Shown here piece after piece: positions 1-8,964 of a stretch of DNA of 56,885 nucleotides. Location: NCBI GenBank assembly GCA_903858935.1, contig CAIOKO010000103.1, positions 1 through 56,885 of the forward strand, written 5' to 3'. The DNA comes from an uncultured Schlesneria sp. GTDB lineage: Bacteria > Planctomycetota > Planctomycetia > Planctomycetales > Planctomycetaceae. How positions within the stretch are numbered: the stretch's first letter is position 1; each line of letters opens with the position of its first letter. The translations under genes were made by a program, and so were the position numbers. The notes under the pieces are model-generated. The model worked only from the letters and a program-made list of their open reading frames with translations, was not told the DNA's origin and did no database searches.

Positions 1-99
1 ATCGCCCCACAGACCGTCTGGATCAACCCACCCGATGATTCACCAGAAACCTCTGCAAAACCCAATTTAACTACTCATCAAAAACCAAATACTCACTAA
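1..99 (+). CDS. 3' end of an unidentified gene (partial)
   Basis: A reading frame is open from the first base and ends at TAA 97-99, giving a 32-residue C-terminal tail that contains WINPPDD and is proline, threonine and serine rich. The start lies outside the window, so length and family cannot be judged. The residue mix looks like real protein rather than random translation, but 32 residues are too few to be sure. It could also be a chance open frame. Confidence 0.35.
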   Translation: MAPQTVWINPPDDSPETSAKPNLTTHQKPNTH

Positions 100-140
100 T
101 TTCTTTCACAAAAGTGTCTCAAAGTTATTGACACGCACCG

Positions 141-421
141 CCTTTTCGAGATTCACGTCGCAAATCGCTTGGGCAACGATGATGGGCAACGATGACAACG
201 CTCACGAAACTACTGTTGGGCAACAATGCGATTTTTGGGCAACATTGGGATTTCAAGTCCCTTTTCGAGATTCACGTCGCAATTCGCTTGGGCAACGATG
301 ATGGGCAACTATGACAACCCCCAGGAAACTGCTGTTGGGCAACAATGCGATTTTTGGGCAACATTGAAGATTTCAAGCCCCTTTTCGAGATTCACATCGC
401 AAACGCTTGCGCAACAATGAT
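141..421. repeat. Tandem repeat of ~120 bp with GGGCAAC heptamers
   Basis: Two full units (141-259, 119 bp; 260-379, 120 bp) and a shorter third copy (380-421) each begin with CCTTTTCGAGATTCAC. Each full unit carries the heptamer GGGCAAC four times (171, 184, 218, 237; then 290, 303, 337, 356), so the spacing is the same in both units. The third copy has lost the heptamers and ends where the inverted-repeat element at 425 begins. A short open frame runs through the repeat, but no convincing gene is present. Confidence 0.8.
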
Positions 422-424
422 GGC

Positions 425-534
425 AGGGTGCGGTCGAGTGAAAAACGTCGAAACAAGGCAAGACCTGCATCAACCAAGACCCCATCAACGTTGTACGCGC
501 CTCTCCTGACATCGCACAAACTCGACCGCACCCT
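425..534. repeat. 110-bp element with 15-bp terminal inverted repeats
   Basis: AGGGTGCGGTCGAGT at 425-439 is an exact reverse complement of the sequence at 520-534. The 80 bp between hold no gene. The element begins where the third copy of the preceding tandem repeat breaks off, as if inserted into it. It could be a small non-autonomous mobile element or a long hairpin. Confidence 0.65.
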
Positions 535-729
535 CAAGGCAGACGACAAAGCGCTACGACCCGCCCGCCGCCGCCGCCGCCGCAAACGGACGACGAGGCG
601 AGTCACATAAAATCAATTCCGAAATGTCAAAGATCAAAGTCGCTGTAGTACATCGCAAACCCGAAACCAGCCTTGACCGACGAAAGTTGAAAGCCCAGGA
701 AAAGAAATCGCTGACCTGACCTTTCTCCG
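535..729. other. Non-coding stretch with a GCC trinucleotide run
   Basis: A run of GCC/CCG triplets lies at about 564-583. Short open frames here on both strands owe their length to that run and code mainly for arginine, so none is accepted as a gene. Confidence 0.4.
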
Positions 730-897
730 CTTGAGGAACTTGAAATTGTAAGTGTCACCAAAGTTCCTCGGGTTCATGGAGCGGAAGCTCCTGGCGAACC
801 GCTTGCAGCGGCTCTTGAGGAACTTGACGATGTAATTGTCAACAAAGCTCCTCAGATTCATGGAGCCGCAGCTCCTGGTGAACCGCCTGCGGCGGCT
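730..897. repeat. Two tandem 84-bp units with conserved hairpins
   Basis: Unit 1 is 730-813 and unit 2 is 814-897. Each unit contains three inverted repeats in the same order. First, GAGGAACTT pairs with AAGTTCCTC (733-741/761-769), or with AAGCTCCTC in unit 2 (817-825/845-853). Second, GGAGC pairs with GCTCC around a 4-nt loop (778-791 and 862-875). Third, a CCGC-type stem has a TGC loop (799-811 and 883-895). In the third stem the closing pair changes from T-A in unit 1 to C-G in unit 2, so pairing is kept. The one change in the long stem is a G-U wobble if the minus strand is read as RNA. The 84-bp unit is also a multiple of three, and frames are open on both strands, so decayed coding sequence remains possible. 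Confidence 0.7.
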
Positions 898-1326
898 CTC
901 AATTCTCTCGCCACTTCGGCGGGTTCCTGGCCGCACCTCACCCGAAATCATCACAACATCACCTTTACGTCAAGAATACTACAAAATCTTTTTATAAAGT
1001 AAACATAAAACATCAGTATTTTTCTTAACGTTTGGAAGGTGCTCAAGAAAACAGTCTTTTACAGTGGCGATCGGACCATCTGTCGCTGATGGTCGACTAA
1101 GTAAACCCAACTTAGAACGCATGAACACTTTACGATTATCATTTCACGGGAGAATTAGTGAACAGACGATTCCGCAAATACTTAGGTCACCAATGCCTTA
1201 AACATATTAATATAAAGAGTTAAATCATGATTTACGCATATCACAAAGCCATCGCATGACTGAACATTTTGAGCCACTGAAATCCTTGACTTCTGGAAAT
1301 TAAGTGTACAAAAATACATACACTGA
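898..1326. other. AT-rich spacer, no gene seen
   Basis: No open frame with protein-like composition and no ribosome binding site was found in this stretch. From about 950 to 1330 the DNA is AT-richer than its surroundings, which fits a spacer or decayed sequence. Confidence 0.4.
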
Positions 1327-1915
1327 AGGAAGCGACTGAAAACCCACAAACTGGAGAAACAGACCACGCCAACATTCGCTCGTACACTCGACATCGCTCA
1401 TGGATTTAATTTCAAAAAAGACACGCTAACCCCGGTTGGCCGCCTTTTAAACCTCACGATCGGGAGCACGGTGCTCCGCTCGGATTTGACCGTAACAAGC
1501 CCGAAAAACTCAACGTCCTTTGCGGCGACCGGCGTTCTCGCGCAGCTTTCCTGGAGTACTGTCACCAATGATCCGATTTCATTGACGGTACAGGTCTCTG
1601 CGGCAAATGCCCAGGCGGTGGGCGCTATCGCGGGGGGGCACGAACGTCGCCGTCGGGTTCCAGGTCGGTGTATTCGAGTACGACCCTATCTCGAGAAAAT
1701 ATTTTGAATCGCTCTACCAAAACGCCCCGCTTAATGGGCTGATCGACAATACCGCAACGCCGACCAGTTTTTCATTGGCGAGCCAGCCCTCATCCGAAGT
1801 CAGCTCGCCTGTAAACTACGCACTTAAGCTGGTCATTCGGCCACAAGCGAGATCGCAAAACGTGATTTTAGTCGCTGCCGAAAAAAACATCGTTAAACCA
1901 TGGGGATCGGCCTGA
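1327..1915 (+). pseudogene. Frameshifted remnant of an unidentified gene
   Basis: Two adjacent frames together read as one natural-looking protein. The first is open from 1327 and reads through DTLTPVGRLLNLTIGST and LTVQVSAANAQAVGAIAGG. The second takes over near 1630, continues with TNVAVGFQVGVFEYDPISRK and stops at 1915. The switch falls on a run of seven G at 1632-1638, so a one-base slip in this run (mutation or sequencing error) would explain it. No ATG is in frame upstream; the first usable start is GTG 1471, so the 5' end may also be damaged. The fused product would be about 150 residues from GTG 1471. No family was recognised. Confidence 0.5.
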
Positions 1916-2247
1916 ACAACGTGCTTAAGTTGGGTTGCGGATCTATCGCAACTCAATAAACATCAAAGCTTGAGTGGATACGTTTTCGTGTCGTAAATTG
2001 ATCAGCAGAAACCGCCGCACAACGACGACGGGCGGCGATTTCTTTCTGGTCCGTTTTCACGAGATGAATGGCCAAAAACACGGAAAACAGACTGCAAACA
2101 AGCCAGTTCTCGTGGGTTGGCGTATTTGTATTCGAGCCGACCGATCGGCGATCGCCCAAGCGTCGGTCTGGTTTGAACTGGCTTTTATGCGATAATCATC
2201 CTCCGCCAAAGGCCGCGTCACCTGGTCCGCACGGGGATTGTTCGCAA
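1916..2247. other. Intergenic, no accepted gene
   Basis: The frame of the next gene stays open upstream to 2068, but its first 60 codons translate to a sequence that does not look like protein and would bury the signal peptide. This stretch is therefore taken as its leader region. Other short open frames overlap one another on both strands. Confidence 0.4.
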
Positions 2248-2949
2248 ATGTCGACGTGCTTCCGAATGCACATTCGCTGCTTACTGTGCTTGGGGTTGAT
2301 CTCAGGCTGCGTCGTCTGGTCACCAGGGCTTGTATTGACTGAGGATTCTGTCGCTCGCATGACGGATGGATCGACGGAAGTCGTTGTCATTCGTCGAGAC
2401 CCCGAAGCGGGAGGGGACTTGACGATTGGGTGGGTTCCATTGGCAACGTTGGAAGCCTCGACAGCGGAAGCTTCGAAGACGGCTGGCTCGAATTCAAACT
2501 CAGTAAAATCGTTGATCGAGAAATTCGAATATTGCAAAATAAGAGCGATCATTCAAAGCCCGAACTCCGGCGGGGAATCCAACTCACAATCTTTGGAACT
2601 TCAGCCTGCCCAAAGTGACTCGAACAGGCCAACTGGCGTGACCATTGCAGGTCGAATTGTTTCAGTCGACGAGAATTCGATCGTGCTCGCGGACGCGGTC
2701 GCGATTGAAGAACCATCGGCCAGAACGGCTGGCATACCGACGGGGGGAAAGAACCCTTTTACGAGCCGAATGTTCAAGAATGTGGGAGTTCTCGTTCAAC
2801 CGGTTTCCATTCCGGGCGAGGTCCACATTGACCTGCGGAACATCAAAGTGATCGAGAGTATTGACGCCGAAACATGGCCCTCAGTATGTCACGCACATTT
2901 TGAAAGGATTGGAATTGAGTTTGATTTCAATCTCCCGCCATCGCGTTGA
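2248..2949 (+). CDS. Putative lipoprotein of unknown function
   Basis: The 233-residue product begins with an arginine-bearing, hydrophobic signal segment ending in the lipobox LISGC. Cys21 would be lipidated by Lgt (a gene for which is at 52786) and the protein anchored to a membrane facing the periplasm. ATG 2248 was chosen over the open frame further upstream because it places the signal peptide at the N-terminus and GGGGA lies about 10 nt before it. ATG 2266 is also possible and keeps the lipobox. The rest is mixed, with one stretch (about 130-210) that could be a small beta-rich domain. No catalytic motif and no family was recognised. Confidence 0.65.
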   Translation: MSTCFRMHIRCLLCLGLISGCVVWSPGLVLTEDSVARMTDGSTEVVVIRRDPEAGGDLTIGWVPLATLEASTAEASKTAGSNSNSVKSLIEKFEYCKIRAIIQSPNSGGESNSQSLELQPAQSDSNRPTGVTIAGRIVSVDENSIVLADAVAIEEPSARTAGIPTGGKNPFTSRMFKNVGVLVQPVSIPGEVHIDLRNIKVIESIDAETWPSVCHAHFERIGIEFDFNLPPSR

Positions 2950-3184
2950 GTTTATTGCTCCGCAGAGAAGATGGTTTGCAACAGGGTTCGTCAGTAAGTG
3001 AGGTGCAATTTCGGGTCGCCAAATTTGCTCGCGGTGCGGCAAGCGAAGAAATCCAATCCATGATCGTTAACGGGACGCTCATTGAGTGCTTCGTGACTGG
3101 ACTCACGACGATTTCGATGGGATGATTGATGTCGTTAAAATGTCGATCTGAAAACTCGCACCGCAGAAATTCTCGATTCAGAAT

Positions 3185-6100
3185 ATGAAAACTTCTTCCG
3201 CCGGCAGTCGTTTGATTCTCAGTGTCACGCTGTTGATCTTAAGTCATCTACCGCTGCGATCCGTCGCTGAGGATCGTGTTGAATTTAACCGCGATATCCG
3301 GCCCATTCTTTCGGATTATTGTTACTCATGTCACGGCCCCGACGAAAAGTCTCGGCAAGCCAGCCTGCGACTGGATATTGCGGACGCTCCGAAAACAGCA
3401 CTACCCTCCGGAAAGACCGCAATTGTACCCGGCAACGTTGCCGACAGTGAGCTTGTCAGACGGGTTTTGACCGCCGACCCGAACGAACGAATGCCGCCGG
3501 TCGACAGCAGTAAACATCTGACGTCAGTGCAGATCGATCTATTGAAACGATGGGTGGCTCAGGGGGCCGAATACCAGAAGCATTGGTCGTTTGATGCCCC
3601 GAAGCGGCCTCGGCTTGAGAACGTCCGGGATGAACTGGCACTCGGACAAATTGATTCGTTCATTCATCATCGATTGCAGGCGGAAGGATTGAAACCATCT
3701 CCGGCGGCTGACAAGGAACGTCTCATTCGCCGAATCACACTCGATTTGACGGGGACTCCTCCGACACTCAGTGAAATCGATAACTTTCTGGCGGACGATT
3801 CGCCGGATGCCTACGAAAAGGTTGTCGATCGATTGCTGGCTTCGCCTCGCTACGGCGAGCGGATGGCGCTCGATTGGCTCGACGCAGCCCGTTATGCCGA
3901 TACGCACGGGTTTAATAACGACACGACGCGCTACATGTGGCGATGGCGAGACTGGACCATCGACGCCTTCAATGCCGGAATGCCCTTTGATCGATTTGTA
4001 ACCGAGCAGCTTGCGGGAGATTTGTTGCCCAATCCAACGCTCGACCAGAGAATTGCCACCGGGTTCAACCGCAATCACGTCATCAATTCCGAAGGGGGCA
4101 TTATCCCCGAAGAATACCGGGTCGAATATGTGGCGGATCGAGTTCACACGACGGCAACGATTTTTCTTGGGCTGTCGATGGGTTGTGCCCGTTGCCACGA
4201 TCACAAGTTTGATCCGATTACCCAGCGGGAATATTACCAGTTCTTCGCCTTCTTCAATCAACTGAATGAACAGGGCGAGGCGGGTCGAGTTGGTAATGCC
4301 GAGCCAACGATCAAAGCCCCCACGCCAGGCCAGGCGGAACGGCAAGCGAAACTGTCACAAGACCTAGCGGATCTCGACCAGAAGCTGCAGCAGCGAATCG
4401 CGGTGACAACTCAGGCCATGTCGGAATGGGAACCGAAACTGCGCTCAGCGGTTGTCACGAACGTCAACGAAAAGCTTCCGCTCCTGCGATGGACGTTGGA
4501 CGAAACAACGGGAACGGAAGTGAGCGAGTTTCGGGACCCTTTGCGAAAAGGTCAGGTGACCGGCAAGGGGGATTGGGTCGCAGGCAAAGTGAACGGCGCT
4601 ATCAAGCTTGACGGAAACTCGCATATCGAAGCGGGTGATCTGGCCTCTTTTGAACGGACCGATCGTTTCTCATTCGGGGCCTGGATCAATGTCGAAAATA
4701 AAGACGGGGCGACAGTCATTTCACGAATGGACGACGCGAACGCTTTTCGAGGTTTCGACCTGTTATTAGTCGGTGGAAAGTTGACGGCACACCTGATCCA
4801 TCGCTGGCCGGACGAAGCCCTGCACGTTGTGTCACGAACGGAAGTCCCGATCAATCAATGGAAGCACGTCTTCGCAACCTACGATGGCTCGTCGAAAGGC
4901 GAAGGGCTGAAGCTGTACGTCGATGGTCAAAGGCAAGAGGTTGAAATCACAAACAATCTGCTGACCGCGACGACGATCACGACGAAACCATTGCGCATTG
5001 GACGTCGAACGCCGGGTGCGCCGTTCAAAGGGATGATCGACGATGTTCGCATTTATGATTGCGAACTTTCGCCTGAGGAAGTTCAGGCGATTGCGGCTTC
5101 GGATAGTCTGCCCGATCTGCTGGCGATGGCTCCGCAGCTGCGTAACGCCGAACAGAACTTGACGATCGTCAAAGCCTTTCTCAAGCGATTCGATCCCGAT
5201 TTCCAGTCGACGACGGCAGCACGTGCTGAATTGGAAAAACAGAGGACCGAACTGGAAAAGTCAGTACCGTCGGCAATGGTGATGCAGGAAATGCCTCAGC
5301 CACGTACCACCTTTTTCCTGAAGCGGGGCCAATACGATGCACCGGGCGACGAAGTGAAAGCAGACGTTCCCGCCAGCCTGCCGCGGTTTCCTGGTGACTC
5401 ACCTCGAAACCGACTGGGGCTGGCCCAGTGGCTGTTGTTGCCAGAACATCCGCTGACTGCACGTGTCGCTGTGAACCGTGCGTGGATGCAGTTCTTTGGC
5501 AACGGGCTGGTCGAAACCGTGGAGGATTTTGGTTCGCAGGGACAATGGCCGGTAAATCTGGATCTGCTCAACTGGCTTGCAGCCGATTATGCGGGACTTC
5601 CCGACGGGCCAAACAATTCAGGCCACCCTGGATCAAACTGGGACACAAAACGGCTGCACCGACAGATGGTTTGTTCGGCGACATATCGACAGTCTTCGCG
5701 AGCTTCGCGGGAATTGCATGAACGAGATCCGGCGAACAAGCTGCTGGCTCGCGGACCCCGATTTCGACTGCAGGCCGAGATGATCCGCGATAATGCGTTA
5801 GCACTCGCCGGCCTGTTAAGCGATCGAACCGGCGGGCCAAGCGTATCACCTTACCAACCGGCAGGATTGTGGGACGATGTTGCCGTCGGTGCGGATTACG
5901 AGGGAACCGTCTACAAGCAAGACAAAGGAGAAGGCCTGTATCGCCGAAGCATGTATACCTTCTGGAAGCGGACCTGTCCGCCCCCTGGGCTGAACACGTT
6001 TGATGCCCCCGAACGCGAGGTCTGCACCGCTCGTCGATCCCGAACCAATACACCGCTGCAGGCACTCGTCTTGCTGAATGACCCGACATACATTGAGGCG

Positions 6101-6397
6101 TCACGTCGATTGGCCGAACGAGTGATTCACGAAGGGGGACCCACCGCCGAAACTCGCCTGACCTACGCATTCCGACTGGCGATGTCACGAAAGCCTTCGC
6201 CGCAAGAAACTCAGATCCTGCTCAAAACCTACCATCAGCGACTCGCTCATTACCAACAGGATAACGCTGGTGCCAAAGCGCTAATCTCGACTGGAGATTC
6301 TGCCCGGGATGAAACCATCGGTGAAAACGACCTTGCCGCATGGACGTCTGTCATGAGTTTGATCCTGAATCTGGATGAAGTCATCACAAAGGGGTAG
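3185..6397 (+). CDS. PSD1 / planctomycete cytochrome c domain protein with LamG-like insert
   Basis: A 1070-residue exported protein. A signal peptide covers about residues 1-28 and is followed by the planctomycete cytochrome c domain (PSCyt1) with the haem site CYSCH at 46-50. The PSCyt2 (DUF1549) region follows, with a second CxxCH-type motif at Cys334, Cys337, His338. A concanavalin/LamG-like jelly-roll domain lies at roughly 440-635, then the C-terminal PSD1 (DUF1553) domain from about 735 onwards. Proteins of this layout are abundant in Planctomycetota and are predicted to bind haem covalently outside the cytoplasm; their substrates are mostly unknown. Such genes often sit beside a DUF1501 gene. 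Here the only DUF1501 gene is 50 kb away, so this copy stands alone. No strong Shine-Dalgarno is visible before ATG 3185. Confidence 0.93.
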   Translation: MKTSSAGSRLILSVTLLILSHLPLRSVAEDRVEFNRDIRPILSDYCYSCHGPDEKSRQASLRLDIADAPKTALPSGKTAIVPGNVADSELVRRVLTADPNERMPPVDSSKHLTSVQIDLLKRWVAQGAEYQKHWSFDAPKRPRLENVRDELALGQIDSFIHHRLQAEGLKPSPAADKERLIRRITLDLTGTPPTLSEIDNFLADDSPDAYEKVVDRLLASPRYGERMALDWLDAARYADTHGFNNDTTRYMWRWRDWTIDAFNAGMPFDRFVTEQLAGDLLPNPTLDQRIATGFNRNHVINSEGGIIPEEYRVEYVADRVHTTATIFLGLSMGCARCHDHKFDPITQREYYQFFAFFNQLNEQGEAGRVGNAEPTIKAPTPGQAERQAKLSQDLADLDQKLQQRIAVTTQAMSEWEPKLRSAVVTNVNEKLPLLRWTLDETTGTEVSEFRDPLRKGQVTGKGDWVAGKVNGAIKLDGNSHIEAGDLASFERTDRFSFGAWINVENKDGATVISRMDDANAFRGFDLLLVGGKLTAHLIHRWPDEALHVVSRTEVPINQWKHVFATYDGSSKGEGLKLYVDGQRQEVEITNNLLTATTITTKPLRIGRRTPGAPFKGMIDDVRIYDCELSPEEVQAIAASDSLPDLLAMAPQLRNAEQNLTIVKAFLKRFDPDFQSTTAARAELEKQRTELEKSVPSAMVMQEMPQPRTTFFLKRGQYDAPGDEVKADVPASLPRFPGDSPRNRLGLAQWLLLPEHPLTARVAVNRAWMQFFGNGLVETVEDFGSQGQWPVNLDLLNWLAADYAGLPDGPNNSGHPGSNWDTKRLHRQMVCSATYRQSSRASRELHERDPANKLLARGPRFRLQAEMIRDNALALAGLLSDRTGGPSVSPYQPAGLWDDVAVGADYEGTVYKQDKGEGLYRRSMYTFWKRTCPPPGLNTFDAPEREVCTARRSRTNTPLQALVLLNDPTYIEASRRLAERVIHEGGPTAETRLTYAFRLAMSRKPSPQETQILLKTYHQRLAHYQQDNAGAKALISTGDSARDETIGENDLAAWTSVMSLILNLDEVITKG

Positions 6398-6480
6398 AGT
6401 GCGGAACGATTAGATGTTAGTGTCTTTATCCGGTTTCGCATTGAATGGCATCAAATGCCGGGCTTTCAGGATTGTCAATC

Positions 6481-8067
6481 ATGTTGCGTGGCATCTTCGC
6501 ATTGTTCTTTCGGTCGCTTCGCGGCGATACAAGGTCAGTGTGGGTCCACCTTTCGTGGTTGTTTCTGTTAGTGGTGATTTATGTGGCTCTGTGGTTTGCC
6601 CAGGAGCAAAGCGTTTACTTCGGGGCACCCGGTCGCGAGTTTTTCCGCAGCGTGATTTATCTGAATGCCATCTTCGTCACGCTGCTCGGGATCAGTTATT
6701 TTTCCAGCGCGATTTCTGAAGAGAAGGAAGAGGATACGCTGGGACTGATGACCATGGCGGGAATCAGCCCGCTGGGCATTCTACTGGGAAAATCGACGAC
6801 ACGACTGTTCCAGATTTTTTTACTGCTTGCCATTCAATACCCGTTCACGCTGCTGGCGATCACACTGGGGGGATTGATGCCCGACCAGATTTACTCCGCG
6901 TATGCCGCACTGCTGGCTTACACGATGTTGCTTGCGAATGCAGGGCTGCTGTGTTCCGTATTGTCCCGCAGAAGCCGCGATGCGTCAGGACTGACCGCTT
7001 TATTATTGATTGGATACATCTTTATTCCCTTGTTTGCGCTGGTCGGCCTTCAGGTTTTGCTCTATCCCGCCGGCCCGATTGCCAATAGCCCCTTCTGGAT
7101 CTCTGTGGCGCCAACGCTTAAGCCGATTCTCGCGTGGATTTCCAAGACGAGTGTATTTGGTCAATTGTACGCCGTCACCGAAACCGGATATCAGTTCGAA
7201 TGGACCCCGCAATTGATCTCGAATTTATCAGGAGGTCTATTTTTCTTTTTAATGTCATGGTGGTTGTTCAAGTATGTCTCCCATGAACCGGCCACCGAAG
7301 CGACGACTCGCGCCATGGTACCTAAGAAGACCGGTCGGCTTGGTTTGCTGTCGGCGGGGCGGGCCTGGAATCTCTCGTTGACGTGGAAGGATTTTCACTT
7401 CATTGCGGGTGGGTGGCTGAGTATTCTGATTCGATGTGGACTTTACCTCGGTCTTTATGGGCTTGCCGTTGCCGCATCATTCCCCTGGGAACAGCCCCGC
7501 GAATCGCGTCAGATCCGCTGGCAAGATGTCACCTATGGGTACCAGATTTTTGTGATTCCCTTGTTTGGGATCGACTGCATGCTTTGTGCATCAAGAGTGT
7601 TTCAGGAAGAAATTCGCCATCAGACCCTCGCGTCACTTTTAATGCTGCCGCGTACGGTCACGCATCTTGTTTACACGAAACTGGCTGGTTGTTTGATCGG
7701 CCTGATTCCCGGGATGATCGCTCTTTTCGTCGGTTTTTTCCTGCTTCCAGGCTCGATCAAGAACTTGGCCGAAGTCATGAAGGAACCGTTCGCGTGGTGG
7801 TATGTCGCGAATTTGTTGCTTGCCGTACATTTGAGCGTCGTGTTTTCGCTTTACATGCGATGGGGTGCGATCGCAATGGCTTTTGCTCTGACAGTCGGTT
7901 CGATGATGATCTCAGGCATGGTCATTCAGCTCTTACAATTTCAATTTCGCGCTGGCGGTATGCGTCCTGATTCGTTTCTGGGATTCCTTGTGATACCCTT
8001 GCTGCTCGCGTGTGCGTGCTGCCATCTGGTTGTGCTGTTGCGGTTGCCCGCCCTGGGCGAGAAATAG
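6481..8067 (+). CDS. ABC-2 type transporter permease
   Basis: A 528-residue inner-membrane protein with about twelve hydrophobic segments in two halves, the pattern of fused ABC-2 type permeases. The segment ISEEKEEDTLGLMTMAGISP after the second membrane span is the cytoplasmic coupling region typical of the family, and a matching EEIRHQTLASLLMLPR motif occurs in the second half. The frame is open from ATG 6445, but ATG 6481 is preferred because AGGA lies 9 nt before it and it gives a positively charged start before the first span. No ATP-binding subunit is encoded beside it, so its partner ATPase must come from elsewhere. The stop is 2 nt before the start of the sigma factor gene, suggesting cotranscription. 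Substrate unknown. Confidence 0.85.
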   Translation: MLRGIFALFFRSLRGDTRSVWVHLSWLFLLVVIYVALWFAQEQSVYFGAPGREFFRSVIYLNAIFVTLLGISYFSSAISEEKEEDTLGLMTMAGISPLGILLGKSTTRLFQIFLLLAIQYPFTLLAITLGGLMPDQIYSAYAALLAYTMLLANAGLLCSVLSRRSRDASGLTALLLIGYIFIPLFALVGLQVLLYPAGPIANSPFWISVAPTLKPILAWISKTSVFGQLYAVTETGYQFEWTPQLISNLSGGLFFFLMSWWLFKYVSHEPATEATTRAMVPKKTGRLGLLSAGRAWNLSLTWKDFHFIAGGWLSILIRCGLYLGLYGLAVAASFPWEQPRESRQIRWQDVTYGYQIFVIPLFGIDCMLCASRVFQEEIRHQTLASLLMLPRTVTHLVYTKLAGCLIGLIPGMIALFVGFFLLPGSIKNLAEVMKEPFAWWYVANLLLAVHLSVVFSLYMRWGAIAMAFALTVGSMMISGMVIQLLQFQFRAGGMRPDSFLGFLVIPLLLACACCHLVVLLRLPALGEK

Positions 8068-8069
8068 TC

Positions 8070-8825
8070 ATGAAGCGTTCAGACGTAAAAAAGACAACGG
8101 CATCCGCCAGGCCGCAGCAAACCGCTGTCGCTGCTCCCTCGTCCAAAGAGAGCCCGATCAGTCACGTCGATGAGGAACAAATTGACGGCGAAAATGTCGG
8201 ACAAAATGATGACGACCGGTTGATGTATCTATTGCAGGGTGGTGATCGGCATGCGTTTGATCAATTGGTCCAACGCTATCAACGCCCGCTTGCTGGCTTC
8301 TTCTACCGGCATTTACGCGACTGGCAACTTGCGGAAGACCTGACCCAGGAAACCCTGATTCGAGTTCACTCGACCGCATGGGATTATCTACCGCGAGGTT
8401 GTTTCAAAGGTTGGTTATTTCGGATTGCTCGCAACCTGATGATCGACAGCACGCGACGTCGTTCGCACGATGCTCTCGTCAATGCGGCAAGAACTCAGCG
8501 GCCGCGTGATGACGAAGATGATATCCTGGGTCGATTGGCCGGAGATTTTGTCCTCCCTGAAGATAAAGCCGAGCAAAATGAATTCGCAAAAATCGTGAGT
8601 GATTTGCTGAAGAAAATCCCGGAAGAACAGCGACATACGTTCATGTTGCACCACTATTCCGGGCTAAGTCTGCCAGAAGTCGCCGATGCGATGGAGGCCA
8701 ACCTGCCGACAACCAAAAGCCGACTCAGGCTGGCTCGAGAAAAACTTCGCGAACTTTTAGCTGAACAAGGAATCCTTTCACCTGATCAAGCGGGAAAAGC
8801 GGGGTCTCGTGATGATGAATCATAA
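8070..8825 (+). CDS. RNA polymerase sigma factor, ECF type
   Basis: A 251-residue protein. Residues about 47-130 match sigma-70 region 2, including the run AEDLTQETLIRVH and the promoter-melting end FRIARNLMIDSTRRR. Residues about 175-235 match region 4, a helix-turn-helix ending TTKSRLRLAREKLRELL. The N-terminal 45 residues are charged and low in complexity. ATG 8070 was chosen because the open frame further upstream lies inside the permease gene. The 2-nt gap after the permease suggests translational coupling. No anti-sigma factor gene is adjacent; the permease might take part in signal input, but that is inference. Confidence 0.9.
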   Translation: MKRSDVKKTTASARPQQTAVAAPSSKESPISHVDEEQIDGENVGQNDDDRLMYLLQGGDRHAFDQLVQRYQRPLAGFFYRHLRDWQLAEDLTQETLIRVHSTAWDYLPRGCFKGWLFRIARNLMIDSTRRRSHDALVNAARTQRPRDDEDDILGRLAGDFVLPEDKAEQNEFAKIVSDLLKKIPEEQRHTFMLHHYSGLSLPEVADAMEANLPTTKSRLRLAREKLRELLAEQGILSPDQAGKAGSRDDES

Positions 8826-8964
8826 CTTTTCGTAAGCGACCGATTGAAATTATTTCCCAAAGTGAACATGAATTTTCGACTGCCAGATTGATCCAAAGTC
8901 CAATAATTTGCGTTAAGTCTAAAATGAACACACGCGAATGGACTCAAAACCATGGAACGACAAA

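Noticed and set aside
141-421. CRISPR array
   Set aside because: Repeats are adjacent ~120-bp units without unique spacers, and no cas genes are present.
564-583. Functional GCC repeat coding for polyalanine or polyarginine
   Set aside because: No start, ribosome binding site or conserved flank; treated as a simple repeat.
634-954. 106-codon minus-strand frame over the 84-bp repeat
   Set aside because: Very arginine-rich, tracks the repeat exactly, and an equally open frame exists on the other strand; better explained by the repeat unit being a multiple of three.
3539-4345. 268-codon minus-strand frame
   Set aside because: Lies wholly inside the PSD1 gene, opposite strand, with no family resemblance; a shadow frame.
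5568-6188. 206-codon minus-strand frame
   Set aside because: Antisense to the conserved PSD1 domain and rich in Arg and Cys as expected of shadow translation.
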